The position numbers and the translations under genes are program-made. 64,000 bases of DNA from the NCBI GenBank assembly GCA_003666385.1, contig QPIN01000063.1, positions 62,001 through 126,000 of the forward strand, read 5' to 3'. The notes below the pieces were generated by a model. That model was not told the DNA's origin, made no database searches, and saw only the letters and a list, made by a program, of their open reading frames with translations. Origin of the DNA: Methylococcales symbiont of Hymedesmia sp. n. MRB-2018 (GTDB lineage Bacteria > Pseudomonadota > Gammaproteobacteria > Methylococcales > Methylomonadaceae). The stretch's first letter is position 1, and each line of letters begins with the position of its first letter. Of this stretch, positions 9,815 through 19,700 are shown in pieces.

Positions 9815-9983
9815 TTAGACAAAGGTATCAGCAACACTATATTCAGATTTGGATAGTTGATTTAGACCAAGAACAATTTTACTCATAGCTCTTGGTGCTG
9901 GCGTACGTTTGTTACTACACACTCGATTTATTGTTCCGTAGAAACCCCCGTTTCTTTAGATAAATCAGCTTGATTAATACCGT
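9815..9983 (-). pseudogene. XRE-type helix-turn-helix regulator, truncated and frameshifted
   Basis: On the minus strand the frame reads GINQADLSKETGVS and then stops. Shifting by one base continues YGTINRVCSNKRTPAPRAMS and then KIVLGLNQLSKSEYSVADTFV to a stop at 9815. Together these are a Cro/C1-like HTH with its second and recognition helices. One T appears lost in the TTTCTACGG stretch. The 5' end is cut off by an R1 element at 9984. It probably once regulated the two genes downstream. Confidence 0.75.
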
Positions 9984-10142
9984 GAGAACTCAGCATAACT
10001 CATGAACGGATAAAAAAAGCTAGAAGTTTTCCATCTTTCAGCAAAAATAACGCACAATAGCTCACTATTACACTTGTATTTTGACTAAAACCTGAAAAAT
10101 TCTATCACTTTTTTCTCATCGCCAGAGTTATGCTGAGGTCTC
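9984..10142. repeat. R1 MITE copy 1 (159 bp, variant)
   Basis: Ends GAGAACTCAGCATAACTC and (opposite strand) GAGACCTCAGCATAACTC form 18-bp inverted repeats with one mismatch. The left interior differs from the other copies, adding about 18 bp. No 5-bp target duplication is seen, suggesting recombination or deletion after insertion. It truncates the HTH gene. Confidence 0.85.
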
Positions 10143-10219
10143 TTAGAGTTTAAAAATAATTTATTTACAGCAGTTAGAGTTGGAAATGGGCGATTGTACT
10201 ACCTGATAATTTAAAATAC

Positions 10220-10310
10220 AAGACTAAAGACTAAAGATCAAAGCCGTGTAAGTTGGGTTACGAAAAGCATGTAACCCAACTTACACAGATCCCCAGCGAG
10301 GGAGGGCTAC
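10220..10310. repeat. R4 hairpin repeat copy
   Basis: GTGTAAGTTGGGTTACG and its complement CGTAACCCAACTTACAC-like arm (10246-10286) form a near-perfect hairpin. It is preceded by CTAAAGATCAAAGCCGTG and followed by CCCCAGCGAGGGAGGGCTAC. Related pieces occur at 20930-21000 and 21960-22030. Confidence 0.65.
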
Positions 10311-10336
10311 GGGGAAGAGGAAATCAAAGCCAAATA

Positions 10337-10388
10337 GTGGAAAACTGAAATTTGAGTACCCAGATGAAATGGCATAGACCCAAAATAA
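10337..10388. repeat. R6 repeat copy
   Basis: GTGGAAAACTGAAATTTGAG followed by ATAGACCCAAAATAAAC, matching 4667 and 6481. The stretch 10143-10646 has no gene, only repeats and hairpins. Confidence 0.55.
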
Positions 10389-10398
10389 ACTACCCAAT

Positions 10399-10497
10399 TT
10401 ACGCAGGATTTTATTCATCTTTAAGCTGCAACGAAGGGAGCATGGCAGGCTATGTGACCTAAGTTGCAACGCCTAAGATGAATAAAATCCTGCGTAA
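10399..10497. repeat. Inverted repeat with 23-bp perfect arms
   Basis: The outer arms begin TTACGCAGGATTTTATTCAT and end with the exact complement at 10475-10497. A second inner pairing of CTGCAAC-like bases follows. The loop (about 10432-10462) carries a segment also present at 6440-6480. The hairpin would be about 99 nt. Confidence 0.8.
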
Positions 10498-10646
10498 GAT
10501 AAGTGGGTTATTTGTTGCCAATTGCCTTAATATCTTTCCAGCTATTATGTAAGTGTAGCCATTCACCTCTTACAGCAAAATATTCAAATAGAAACCATGG
10601 TAAACAATCTTGTTCTTTCATCTGCATTTTAACTAAAGTATATTAA

Positions 10647-10788
10647 GAGAACTCAGCATAACTCATGAACGGATAAAAAAGGTCAGCCAAAATAACGCGC
10701 AATAGCTCACTATTACACTTGTATTTTGACTAAAACCTGAAAAATTCTATTACTTTTTTTATCCGTCCAGAGTTATGCTGAGGTCTCA
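10647..10788. repeat. R1 MITE copy 2 (142 bp)
   Basis: Full-length copy with 18-bp inverted ends, flanked on both sides by ATTAA (10642-10646 and 10789-10793), a 5-bp target duplication. It ends 35 bp before the msrA start and may affect its promoter. Confidence 0.9.
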
Positions 10789-10823
10789 TTAAGTAAGATT
10801 CTAATTATAGCTTTAAGTTGATT

Positions 10824-11447
10824 ATGCTTTCATCTAAAAACAGTATGCCTTCCATTACTGATGCTTTGCTGGGGCGATGCACGGCTATATCCATACCAAA
10901 GCCACATTTTGTCACCGCTAATATTATTGCCCCACCCTTCCCTGCTCATATTCATCAAGCCATGTTTGGTCTGGGTTGTTTTTGGGGAGCCGAAAGAAAA
11001 TTTTGGCAACAACCTGGTGTTTTTAGTACCGCTGTCGGATACAGTGGAGGCTATACAGAAAACCCCACTTACGATGAACTATGTACAGGATTAACTGGGC
11101 ACAATGAAGTCGTTAAAGTTTTCTTTGATCCTAGTCTTATTTCCTATCAACAACTATTGATTGTATTTTGGCAGTCTCATAATCCTACTCAAGGCATGCA
11201 ACAAGGCAACGATAAAGGTACTCAATATCGTTCAGGCATATATACCTTTACTGATGAACAACAAAGTAAAGCATTAGAATCAATGAAACATTACCAAAAT
11301 CAAATAAGTTTGTCGGGCTTCAAGAAAATTACTACAGAAATACAGAAGGCAACAACTTTTTACTATGCTGAAAACTATCATCAACAATATTTAGCAAAAA
11401 ACCCTCTGGGATATTGTGGTCTAGGTGGTGTAGGTATAGAGTATTAG
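10824..11447 (+). CDS. msrA: Peptide methionine sulfoxide reductase A
   Basis: Reduces methionine-S-sulfoxide in proteins and free methionine. The catalytic motif GCFWGAE has its Cys at residue 52. VGYSGGYTENPTY, HNEVVKVFFDP, QYRSGIY and FYYAENYHQQYL follow. The resolving Cys is near GYCGLGG at the C-terminus. ATG at 10824 is preferred to a TTG two codons earlier because the long N-terminal leader, including DALLGR, matches the longer E. coli type. Length is normal at 207 aa. Monocistronic. Confidence 0.95.
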   Translation: MLSSKNSMPSITDALLGRCTAISIPKPHFVTANIIAPPFPAHIHQAMFGLGCFWGAERKFWQQPGVFSTAVGYSGGYTENPTYDELCTGLTGHNEVVKVFFDPSLISYQQLLIVFWQSHNPTQGMQQGNDKGTQYRSGIYTFTDEQQSKALESMKHYQNQISLSGFKKITTEIQKATTFYYAENYHQQYLAKNPLGYCGLGGVGIEY

Positions 11448-11773
11448 TAACTATCTGCTTTAAAAACAATCAGGCAAAAAAAAAGCAGCTAATTAACTGC
11501 TTTAGAAAGTTTTTAGGGATAACATAAGGCAACTTTCGCTATTTAGCCATGAGGAACATGTCGAACACTTCCTAAAGCTTTAAAAGTTGGCTCAATCTTA
11601 GCAACACTTTTGTCAAATGAAAATGTGGCATATTGTCGCACTAGCAGAAAACGCAACTACTTATCGTATCACTGCTGATGATGCGTTTTTCATCTGATAT
11701 ATCAGAGCTAACCCGTGTTAGTTTTATTTGAATTCAAGTAATATAGAAGCTTTTTAGCCTCTATATTCTGGAT
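11448..11773. other. Intergenic region without a recognised gene
   Basis: Contains a hairpin AAAGCAG / CTGCTTT at about 11479-11503. It is flanked by an A-run that becomes a T-run on the minus strand. A 37-codon minus frame at 11543-11656 has no ATG start and no recognised family. No riboswitch pattern was found ahead of the 5-oxoprolinase gene. Confidence 0.5.
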
Positions 11774-14700
11774 ATGCAATCACAGCCTCCAAAGAAATGG
11801 CAATTCTGGATTGATCGAGGCGGTACCTTTACTGATATTGTTGCTCAATCACCCGATGGAAAAATCCAGTATCATAAGTTACTGTCAGAAAATCCTGAAT
11901 TGTATCAAGATGCGGCTTTACAAGGCATTCGATACTTTCTTGGTCTCAGCAATGATGCCCTCATTCCAGCAGAAAAAATCAATGTCATAAAAATGGGCAC
12001 GACTGTTGCCACTAATGCTTTATTAGAACGACAAGGTGAGAAAACAGTCTTACTGATTACACAAGGCTATGCTGATGCCTTAGAAATTGGATATCAGGCA
12101 AGACCTGATATTTTTGCCCGAGAAATCATCCTTCCAGAACCACTTTATCAACAGGTTATTGAAGTGAATGAACGTGTTAAAGCGGATGGAACTATTCTTA
12201 AAACATTAGCTATAAAAGATACTCGTTGTCAACTCCAGGCCTCTTACAATACGGGCATCCGATCCTGTGCCATCGTACTCATGCATGGTTATAAATTTCA
12301 TCAACACGAACAACAAATTGCTCAAATAGCTAAAAAAATCGGCTTCACTCAAGTCAGTGTATCTCATCAAGTCAGTCCAATGATGCGACTGATTGGACGA
12401 GGTGATACCTGTGTCGTTGATGCTTATTTATCACCGCTTCTAAAGCGTTATGTACAACAAGTATCTAAGGCATTAAACCACAGTAAACTTTTGTTTATGA
12501 AATCCAGTGGTGGTTTAACAGATGCCCGTTTTTTTGCCGGCAAGGATGCGATATTATCCGGTCCTGCTGGAGGTGTTGTCGCCTGTGCTGGCACTGGAAA
12601 ACAAGCAGGGTTCGATAAAATTATTGGCTTCGATATGGGCGGTACTTCAACCGATGTATGTCATTTTGATGGTGAATTTGAACACTGCTTTGAAACGATT
12701 GTAGCCGGTGTTCGTATGCGAGTGCCTATGATGCGTATTCATACTGTTGCAGCAGGTGGTGGCTCAATACTTCGCTTTGATGCGGGTCGTTATCAGGTCG
12801 GGACAGAATCTGCTGGAGCAAACCCTGGTCCCGCCTGTTATCAACGAGGTGGACCACTGACAGTCACTGACTGCAATGTGTTGTTAGGAAAAATTCAGGC
12901 ACAGCATTTTCCTAAGGTCTTTGGAAAAAAAGGCAATGAAGCTTTAGATAAAAACATAGTCGAACAACACTTTACAAAGATGGCTGAAGATATTTCGCTA
13001 ACAACAGGAAACAACAGTAGTTTGTATCACATTGCTGAAGGTTTTCTCCATGTTGCGGTTGATAAAATGGCTAATGCGGTAAAAAAAATCTCGGTACAAA
13101 GAGGCTATGACATTACCCAATACACATTGAATTGTTTTGGTGGTGCGGGCGGGCAACATGCTTGCCTAGTCGCTGATGCGCTGGGTATCACCCAAGTGTT
13201 ATTACATCCTTTAGCCAGCGTGTTATCAGCTTATGGTATGGGCTTAGCTAATATTTCAGCAATGCGTGAGCAAACAATTGAATTACTTTTAGATGATCAT
13301 GCTGTCGAGCAACTGGATAGTATATTCGGCTCGCTTAATGATGAGGCATTAATGGAATTAAGCGAACAAGGATTAGACTCGAAACACAGTCACTCGCTAC
13401 AAAAAATCCATATCAAATATCAAGGCACTGATAGCGCATTAATCATTAATTTTGGCACAATAACAGCCGTCACCAGACAATTTGAAAACGAACACAAAAA
13501 ACAATTTGGTTTTATTGCAGCAGAAAAAAAACTGATTATTGAAGCTATCTCTGTAGAAGTTATTATCAATAATAATGCGTCTGTTAATGAACCTGACTTG
13601 CCACTGTCCCGCTTATTGACCGCTAGACCATTAGAATTAGCTGAAATTTATATGGCAGGAAGTTTATGCTCCACGCCCGTCTATGACAGAGCGTTTTTAA
13701 AACCAGGGAACACAATCAATGGCCCAGCTATCATCATAGACTCTATTTCAACCATCGTAGTAGAACCTGGATGGCAAGCTAACATAAGTATTAAAAATCA
13801 TCTCATCCTAGAACGCATAGAGCAACTTTCTGATCAACACGTAGTAGGGACTACCGCAGACCCTGTCATGTTAGAAATTTTCAATAATCTGTTTATGTCC
13901 ATTGCTGAACAAATGGGCGTTACCCTGCAAAATACGGCATATTCAGCCAATATCAAAGAAAGACTGGATTTCTCCTGTGCTATTTTTGACAACACAGGCA
14001 ATCTGGTTGCCAATGCACCTCACGTTCCCGTTCATCTTGGCTCTATGGCTGAATCTGTCAACACCATTATTAATCGCAGAAAAGAGCATATTAAACCTGG
14101 CGATGCCTATATGCTTAATGATCCTTATAATGGAGGAACTCACTTACCCGACATCACCCTAGTAAGCCCTGTTTTTAACCATAATCAAACCAAGATATTG
14201 TTTTATGTAGCAAGCCGGGCACATCATGCAGATATTGGCGGTATAACACCAGGTTCTATGCCTCCAGAGAGTCAGTCTATCCATCAAGAAGGTATCCTCA
14301 TCGACAATTTCCAGGTGCTTGAGCAAGGTCATTTAAGAGAAAAAGAAATCAGCGAGTTACTGACAAATAATAAGTATCCCGTCAGAAACCTAGGACAAAA
14401 CTTGGCTGATCTTAAAGCACAATTAGCAGCTAATGAAAAAGGTCTGCAAGAACTTAAAAAAATAGTCTCTAATTTTGGCCTAGACGTTGTTTTTGCCTAT
14501 ATGCAACATGTGCAAAACAACGCCGAAGAACAAGTCCGCCAAATTCTGGATGTATTAAAAGAGGGACATTTTGTTCAAGAATTAGACAATGGCAGTCAAA
14601 TTCATGTGCAGATTAAAGTGGATAAAACCCATCGTTCAGCTATCATTGATTTTTCTGGCACCAGCCCACAGCAAACAGGAAACTTCAACGCCCCCTATTC

Positions 14701-15382
14701 TATTACTCGTGCCGCTGTACTCTATGTATTTCGTACACTGGTTAATGTTGACATACCCATGAATGAAGGTTGTGTCAGACCTTTAACGCTCATTATTCCA
14801 AAGGGTTCTATGTTAAGCCCTGTTTATCCTGCGGCTGTTGTTGCTGGTAACGTAGAAGTCAGCCAATGTATAGTTGATGCTTTATACGGTGCATTGGGTA
14901 TTATGGCCTCAGCCCAAGGCACTATGAATAACTTCACCTTTGGTAATGATCAATATCAATACTATGAAACCATTTGCGGTGGTGCTGGTGCAGGAAAAGG
15001 CTTTAACGGAGCATCAGCCGTCCATACCCATATGACAAACAGCCGCCTGACAGACCCCGAAGTTTTAGAATCGCGCTTTCCAGTATTACTGGAGTCTTTT
15101 GCAATTAGAGAAAACTCAGGTGGACGGGGGAAATGGAACGGTGGTGATGGTATCGAACGAAGAATTCGCTTTTTAGAAGCTATGACCGCTTCAATTTTAG
15201 CCAACCATCATCGAGTTCCACCTTTTGGCTTAAAAGGAGGTAAATCTGCCAAAACAGGAAAAGCCTGGATAGAACGATCTAATGGTACAGTAGAAAAATT
15301 GAAAGCTACTGATTCAGCTGAAATGGATGCAGATGATTTATTTGTCATTCAAACGCCAGGTGGAGGCGGCTTTGGTGTTTAA
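11774..15382 (+). CDS. 5-oxoprolinase (ATP-hydrolysing), HyuA-HyuB fusion
   Basis: 1202-residue single-chain enzyme that opens 5-oxo-L-proline to L-glutamate with ATP, as part of glutathione recycling. The hydantoinase A N-terminal domain starts with DRGGTFTDIVAQSPDGK (about 1-210). The HyuA core includes GFDMGGTSTDVCHFDG, with CFGGAGGQHACLVA (about 210-680). HyuB follows from DPVMLEIFNNLFMSIAEQMG (about 695-1200), ending in a Gly-rich TPGGGGFGV tail. Size matches eukaryotic OPLAH and bacterial one-chain forms. Acetone carboxylase and two-subunit hydantoinases are split, so they fit less well. Monocistronic. Confidence 0.92.
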   Translation: MQSQPPKKWQFWIDRGGTFTDIVAQSPDGKIQYHKLLSENPELYQDAALQGIRYFLGLSNDALIPAEKINVIKMGTTVATNALLERQGEKTVLLITQGYADALEIGYQARPDIFAREIILPEPLYQQVIEVNERVKADGTILKTLAIKDTRCQLQASYNTGIRSCAIVLMHGYKFHQHEQQIAQIAKKIGFTQVSVSHQVSPMMRLIGRGDTCVVDAYLSPLLKRYVQQVSKALNHSKLLFMKSSGGLTDARFFAGKDAILSGPAGGVVACAGTGKQAGFDKIIGFDMGGTSTDVCHFDGEFEHCFETIVAGVRMRVPMMRIHTVAAGGGSILRFDAGRYQVGTESAGANPGPACYQRGGPLTVTDCNVLLGKIQAQHFPKVFGKKGNEALDKNIVEQHFTKMAEDISLTTGNNSSLYHIAEGFLHVAVDKMANAVKKISVQRGYDITQYTLNCFGGAGGQHACLVADALGITQVLLHPLASVLSAYGMGLANISAMREQTIELLLDDHAVEQLDSIFGSLNDEALMELSEQGLDSKHSHSLQKIHIKYQGTDSALIINFGTITAVTRQFENEHKKQFGFIAAEKKLIIEAISVEVIINNNASVNEPDLPLSRLLTARPLELAEIYMAGSLCSTPVYDRAFLKPGNTINGPAIIIDSISTIVVEPGWQANISIKNHLILERIEQLSDQHVVGTTADPVMLEIFNNLFMSIAEQMGVTLQNTAYSANIKERLDFSCAIFDNTGNLVANAPHVPVHLGSMAESVNTIINRRKEHIKPGDAYMLNDPYNGGTHLPDITLVSPVFNHNQTKILFYVASRAHHADIGGITPGSMPPESQSIHQEGILIDNFQVLEQGHLREKEISELLTNNKYPVRNLGQNLADLKAQLAANEKGLQELKKIVSNFGLDVVFAYMQHVQNNAEEQVRQILDVLKEGHFVQELDNGSQIHVQIKVDKTHRSAIIDFSGTSPQQTGNFNAPYSITRAAVLYVFRTLVNVDIPMNEGCVRPLTLIIPKGSMLSPVYPAAVVAGNVEVSQCIVDALYGALGIMASAQGTMNNFTFGNDQYQYYETICGGAGAGKGFNGASAVHTHMTNSRLTDPEVLESRFPVLLESFAIRENSGGRGKWNGGDGIERRIRFLEAMTASILANHHRVPPFGLKGGKSAKTGKAWIERSNGTVEKLKATDSAEMDADDLFVIQTPGGGGFGV

Positions 15383-15406
15383 AAAAGCAAAAAAGCCTAT
15401 TGTTTT

Positions 15407-15432
15407 ATACCATTTTCAAGAATAAATGCTGT
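15407..15432. repeat. R5 short palindrome
   Basis: TACCATTTTCAAGAATAAAT, a diverged copy of the R5 repeat, just after the 5-oxoprolinase gene. A second hairpin of CCCTCTCC / GGAGAGGG follows at about 15494-15512 and may end transcription. The rest of 15383-15615 shows nothing else. Confidence 0.55.
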
Positions 15433-15615
15433 GATATAGCCCCCATCTTGTTGCAGGTTAAGCAAAAGCAAATCAATTGCACTATTCTGTAAAAGCCCTC
15501 TCCGAAGGGAGAGGGTTGGAGGGTAACTTTAGAAATATAGTTATAACTAACTGTGCTTAGTTAATGCTCACGAAATTTTATGGTTACTATGCTTTTATTT
15601 ATCTGTTTTTTTGGC

Positions 15616-16263
15616 TCAAATTAAGTTCGTACGAAATTGCTCGATAGTCTGCTCAGTTAGTGGTTGCCTGTTATGATCTAAAATAACACCTTTTATTTGA
15701 CCTGCTATTAACTGCATGGTTTCTATTAGTTCATCAAAAATAATTAATGGCTTATCCAATTCACCAGCCTGTAGAAAAAAAACAATACCAGGAAAATCAT
15801 ACAACTCAAAATCTGCATCAGGAAAAGTTCCAGGCTCAACCATACTGGCTACTGCATAATCCACTCTATTTTTTTCATCCAGACGCTCAAAAACTTTCAT
15901 GCTACCGTATTGAAGACCGACTAATTGAAACGCATCAGCCAAGTCCCTGCCATTAAATTTTTGATCTGTCTCGGCAACAATACTGAATTGAATAATTTTA
16001 GGTAAGACAAAATCAGAAGAATTTTCACCGGTTTCTGAAATTTGATCACTATCAATAGCAGACCCTAAAGGAACAATATCAAAATCATCCTTCTCTGTAT
16101 TAACAACTAAAGAGCTACTCGTATTATCTAGCGGATTTCCTTCATCGTAAAAACCAATCGAGCGTTTCGGTCTTTTACTCTTAAAGACACCCCATAAAAC
16201 CATGCCTAAAAATACGATGCCGCCAATGGCAATAATAACTATTCTTAATAAATCTTTATCCAT
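15616..16263 (-). CDS. zipA: Cell division protein ZipA
   Basis: 215-residue inner-membrane protein that ties FtsZ filaments to the membrane during septation. A single N-terminal membrane span (LLRIVIIAIGGIVFLGMVLW) is followed by a short basic patch (KSKRPKR), a short acidic linker, and the C-terminal FtsZ-binding domain from about residue 88. That domain includes FNGRDLADAFQLVGLQYG and GTFPDADFELYDFPG. The linker is much shorter than in E. coli ZipA (328 aa). Its place downstream of smc on the same strand matches the common gammaproteobacterial smc-zipA-ligA order, although ligA is absent and an R1 insert separates smc and zipA. Confidence 0.9.
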   Translation of the reverse strand: MDKDLLRIVIIAIGGIVFLGMVLWGVFKSKRPKRSIGFYDEGNPLDNTSSSLVVNTEKDDFDIVPLGSAIDSDQISETGENSSDFVLPKIIQFSIVAETDQKFNGRDLADAFQLVGLQYGSMKVFERLDEKNRVDYAVASMVEPGTFPDADFELYDFPGIVFFLQAGELDKPLIIFDELIETMQLIAGQIKGVILDHNRQPLTEQTIEQFRTNLI

Positions 16264-16299
16264 TGTATTGATATATTGATTGTTCTATTTTATTGTTAA

Positions 16300-16440
16300 G
16301 AGACCTCAGCATAACTCTGGACGGATAAAAAAAGTAATAGAATTTTTCAGGTTTTAGTCAAAATACAAGTGTAATAGTGAGCTATTGCGCGTTATTTTGG
16401 CTGACCTTTTTTATCCGTTCATGCGTTATGCTGAGTTCTC
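16300..16440. repeat. R1 MITE copy 3 (141 bp, inverted orientation)
   Basis: Full-length R1, reversed relative to copies 1, 2 and 4. GTTAA occurs directly on both sides (16295-16299 and 16441-16445), a 5-bp target duplication. It sits between smc and zipA, 37 bp before the zipA start, and so interrupts the usual gene pair. Confidence 0.9.
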
Positions 16441-16566
16441 GTTAAACCATTATAGCTTAACTTAATTCAAAATAATCAAGTAGAAAGGAATTAGCTAGGA
16501 TAAAAATGAGGGAACTGTTAATTTAATATGGCTGAATATTTAAGCATTTTTCTTGCTAAACACCTA

Positions 16567-16593
16567 ATACCATTTTCAAAAATAAATGCTATA
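16567..16593. repeat. R5 short palindrome
   Basis: TACCATTTTCAAAAATAAAT, close to the copy at 15407. It lies next to an R2 element in the smc-zipA gap. Confidence 0.55.
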
Positions 16594-16609
16594 AACATGA
16601 TTAATTTGG

Positions 16610-16763
16610 GACCTCAGCATACTCCGTAACTGCTTAGATTGCCCTCTGTTCTGTTCAAGATTAAGGCGTTCAAGAGCAAGGCGAAAGCGCGGAGTTTACT
16701 AGGTGTAAATGCACACTTTCAACGCGGCTATTGGACAAAATAGAGGGTAAGCTGAGTAGTTAC
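16610..16763. repeat. R2 repeat element
   Basis: Inverted copy of the element at 4753-4914, sharing about 150 bp including GCATTTACACCT (opposite strand) and GTTCAAGAGCAAGGCGAAAG. It ends 9 bp after the smc stop and may hold its transcription end. Confidence 0.7.
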
Positions 16764-16772
16764 ATTTAATAT

Positions 16773-19700
16773 TTAGTTTTCTGCCATCTCCACAGCTTCA
16801 TCAATATCTACTAACACCATTCGCGACACCCCTGGCTCCTTCATGGTCACTCCTGATAATTGTCTGGCAATCTCTATGGTCACTTTATTATGAGAGATAT
16901 ATAAAAACTGCACTGTTTCTGACATTTCTTCAACCATTTGTGAAAAACGGACTACGTTGGCATCATCTAACGGTGCATCTACTTCGTCTAATAAACAAAA
17001 TGGTGCGGGGTTTAAGTCAAAAATTGAAAATACCAAGGCAACCGCTGTTAATGCTTTTTCTCCACCTGATAATAAATGGATTGAGCTATTTCGTTTTCCT
17101 GGCGGTCTGGCAATAATATTAACCTCGGCTTCTAACAAATCTTGTTCCGTTAATTCCAGATAAGCTTGGCCACCACCAAATAATTTAGGGAATTTTGTTT
17201 GTAAACCTTGATTGATTTTATCAAAGGTTTCTTTAAATCGAATCCGGCTTTCTTTATCTATTTTACTGATGGCCTGATCCAAGGTATTCAATGCTTGCAT
17301 TAAATCTTCACGTTGCTCATTTAAAAAATCAATGCGCTCAGATTGGGTTTTATACTCTTCTATGGCAGTTAAATTAATAGAACCTAGCCGTTCTATTTGT
17401 TTTGCAACCGTTTCTACATGAATATTCCATTCTTGCTCTTCTGCTTCTGGCGATAAGGTTTCTAGCGCCTGTTCTAGGTTTGTTTCAATTTCTTCTAACT
17501 GTTCTGTAATGGTTTGCTGTCTTACATTACTTTCTTGCTGCTCAAACCTGACCTTATCCAAATGTTCTTTTTGTTGCTCCATTTGCCGTTGAAATTGAAC
17601 ATGCTTCTCTGATAATTCGCTCGTTTCTTGTTCTGTTTCTTGTTGCTGACTTCGCTCTTGTTGTAACTTGTTTTCCAGTTGTTCTTTTTTATCTTTAAAT
17701 TCATCCAATTGCAATTTTTCATCATCTAATGGGGTTAGTGTTGAATGCAATCTGGTTTCCAGTTCAGCAATACGTTCTACGGATTGCTGTTTTTGCAGAT
17801 ACAGTCGTTCAATTTGTTTACTGGTTAAAGCGGCTGTGGCTTTTAACGATTCTATTTGTCCTTGAACAGTATGACTGTTTTTCTGAGCCTCATTAATACT
17901 CAAATCAATTGTATATTGCCTAGTTTGTAGTTCCAGCCCTTGCTGGTCTAAACTTTGTTTTGTATCCGCCAGATGAACAAGGCTCTGTTCAGCCTGGTCT
18001 TTTAACTGTTCTGACACATCAACGGTTTTAGCGATGTCTGCGGTTTCTGCCATAATCTCTTCGACTTCATGGCTCACCTGGTTTAGCCGTTGTTGCTGTT
18101 GTTCTTGTTTAGCGGAATAGGCACTAAATTGTGCGCTTTTAGCAGAATATTCAGAGCCTAAAATATTATCTCTTTGCTGTAAATTTTCCCTGCTATTTTC
18201 TGCCTCTTTTAATGATTGCTCTGTCTCAATAACGTGTGTTTCCAGACCTTCAATTTCATCTTGTAACTTAATTTTTCTTTGTTTTAAATCACGTAATTCT
18301 TTTTCGCGCTGTAACACACCGGTTTTGTTATCAGTACTACGCGATATTTTAATCCAGTCTCGCCCTAGCCAATCACCTTCTGGGGTAACAATCGACTCAT
18401 AGGCTTTAAATTCTAAACTCTGTGTTTTAGCAATTTCAATATTATCTGCACAATAAATACCTGTTAACAAGCCACTTAGTTGGTAAGGCGCATTGATTTT
18501 ATTAAGTAATGAATTTTTATGACTACTTGCTTGTGCTGCTTGCTGTTCATCAGTCTGAAACAAGGTAATTGATTGTTCTTTAAGCGATTGCAAACCTTGT
18601 ATTAGCTCAGCGGTGTTATCTACACAAATGGCATCTAGATAGCTGTTTAATACGATTTCTACGGCTGTTTCCCATCCATCTTCAACCTGAAGAAACTCGG
18701 CTAAGCGTTGATTTTTTGACAAATCCATAGAGTCCAGCCATTGCAACAAATCCTTTTTATCTTTGCCCATAGCATGTTGTTGCAAAAGCTCTAAGGATGT
18801 AATTTTACCGCTTATTAGATGTAATTCAGAACGTTGCTGGTGTAATTGATTTTGCTGTTGTTTCAGTTGTTGCCTTTGATCAATGATTTGTTGATAGATC
18901 AGTTCCAATTGTTGTTGCAAGTCTTTTCTATCGGTTTCAATCAATTCAATACTACGGCCCAGCGACTCAATTTCATCCTTTAGGTCAGTATTGGATAACT
19001 CACTGCGTTCGCTCTGTAATTTTTCTAAACGCTGTTGTAATTGTTGCGACTGATTATTCAAATGAGAAAGCTTAACGCGCTGCACTTCTGCTTGCTCTTT
19101 ACTTTCTGAGCTTTGTGTTAAATAATCTTCCCACTGTATTTGCCAGGCTGCTTTGCTTTCTAACACAGACTCTTTCGTTAACAGCTTTTTTTCTAATTGT
19201 TCTTCTACAACTTCTCTTTGTTCTTCAGCTTCCAGCAATGTTTGTGTTATTGTTTCTAATTGCAATTTATCTTGCTCACATTCATTATTTGAATGCTCTG
19301 CCTGTTGTTTTAAGCGATTAATTTCTGCCACAGTCTCTTCATGACTGCTTTCATTATGCTGGATCGTCTGTTGCAAACGACTGACTTCTGCTACAGCATG
19401 ATAATAATTTTCCTGTACTGAATCTAACTGCTGTTGCTGTTGTTTTTGCTCGATTCGTTTAGCATCAATCAATTTATCGGTTTCTCTTAATAACACAAAC
19501 AGGCGATTATGTTCAGTAGCAATGTCTTTTAATTTGCTTTCTAGTTTTTCTGAATTTTGATGATGGCTATTCCAGCGAATCGCCAACAGATCACGCTTAT
19601 ATTGTCGTTCCTGTTTTTTTAGATCAGTGAATTTTTGCGCTTTTTCTGATTGTTTTTTTAAATTAACCCGTTGCTTTTCAACTTCTTCTCTTAAATCATC

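Noticed and set aside
10281-10469. 62-codon minus-strand frame
   Set aside because: Composed of R4, R6 and hairpin sequence, with no Shine-Dalgarno.
11543-11656. 37-codon minus frame ending FKALGSVRHVPHG
   Set aside because: No ATG start and preceded by a stop. The sequence looks protein-like but no family was recognised, so not called a gene.
17522-19344. Several 60-70 codon frames inside smc
   Set aside because: Shadow frames caused by the Q/E/K-rich coiled-coil codons of smc.
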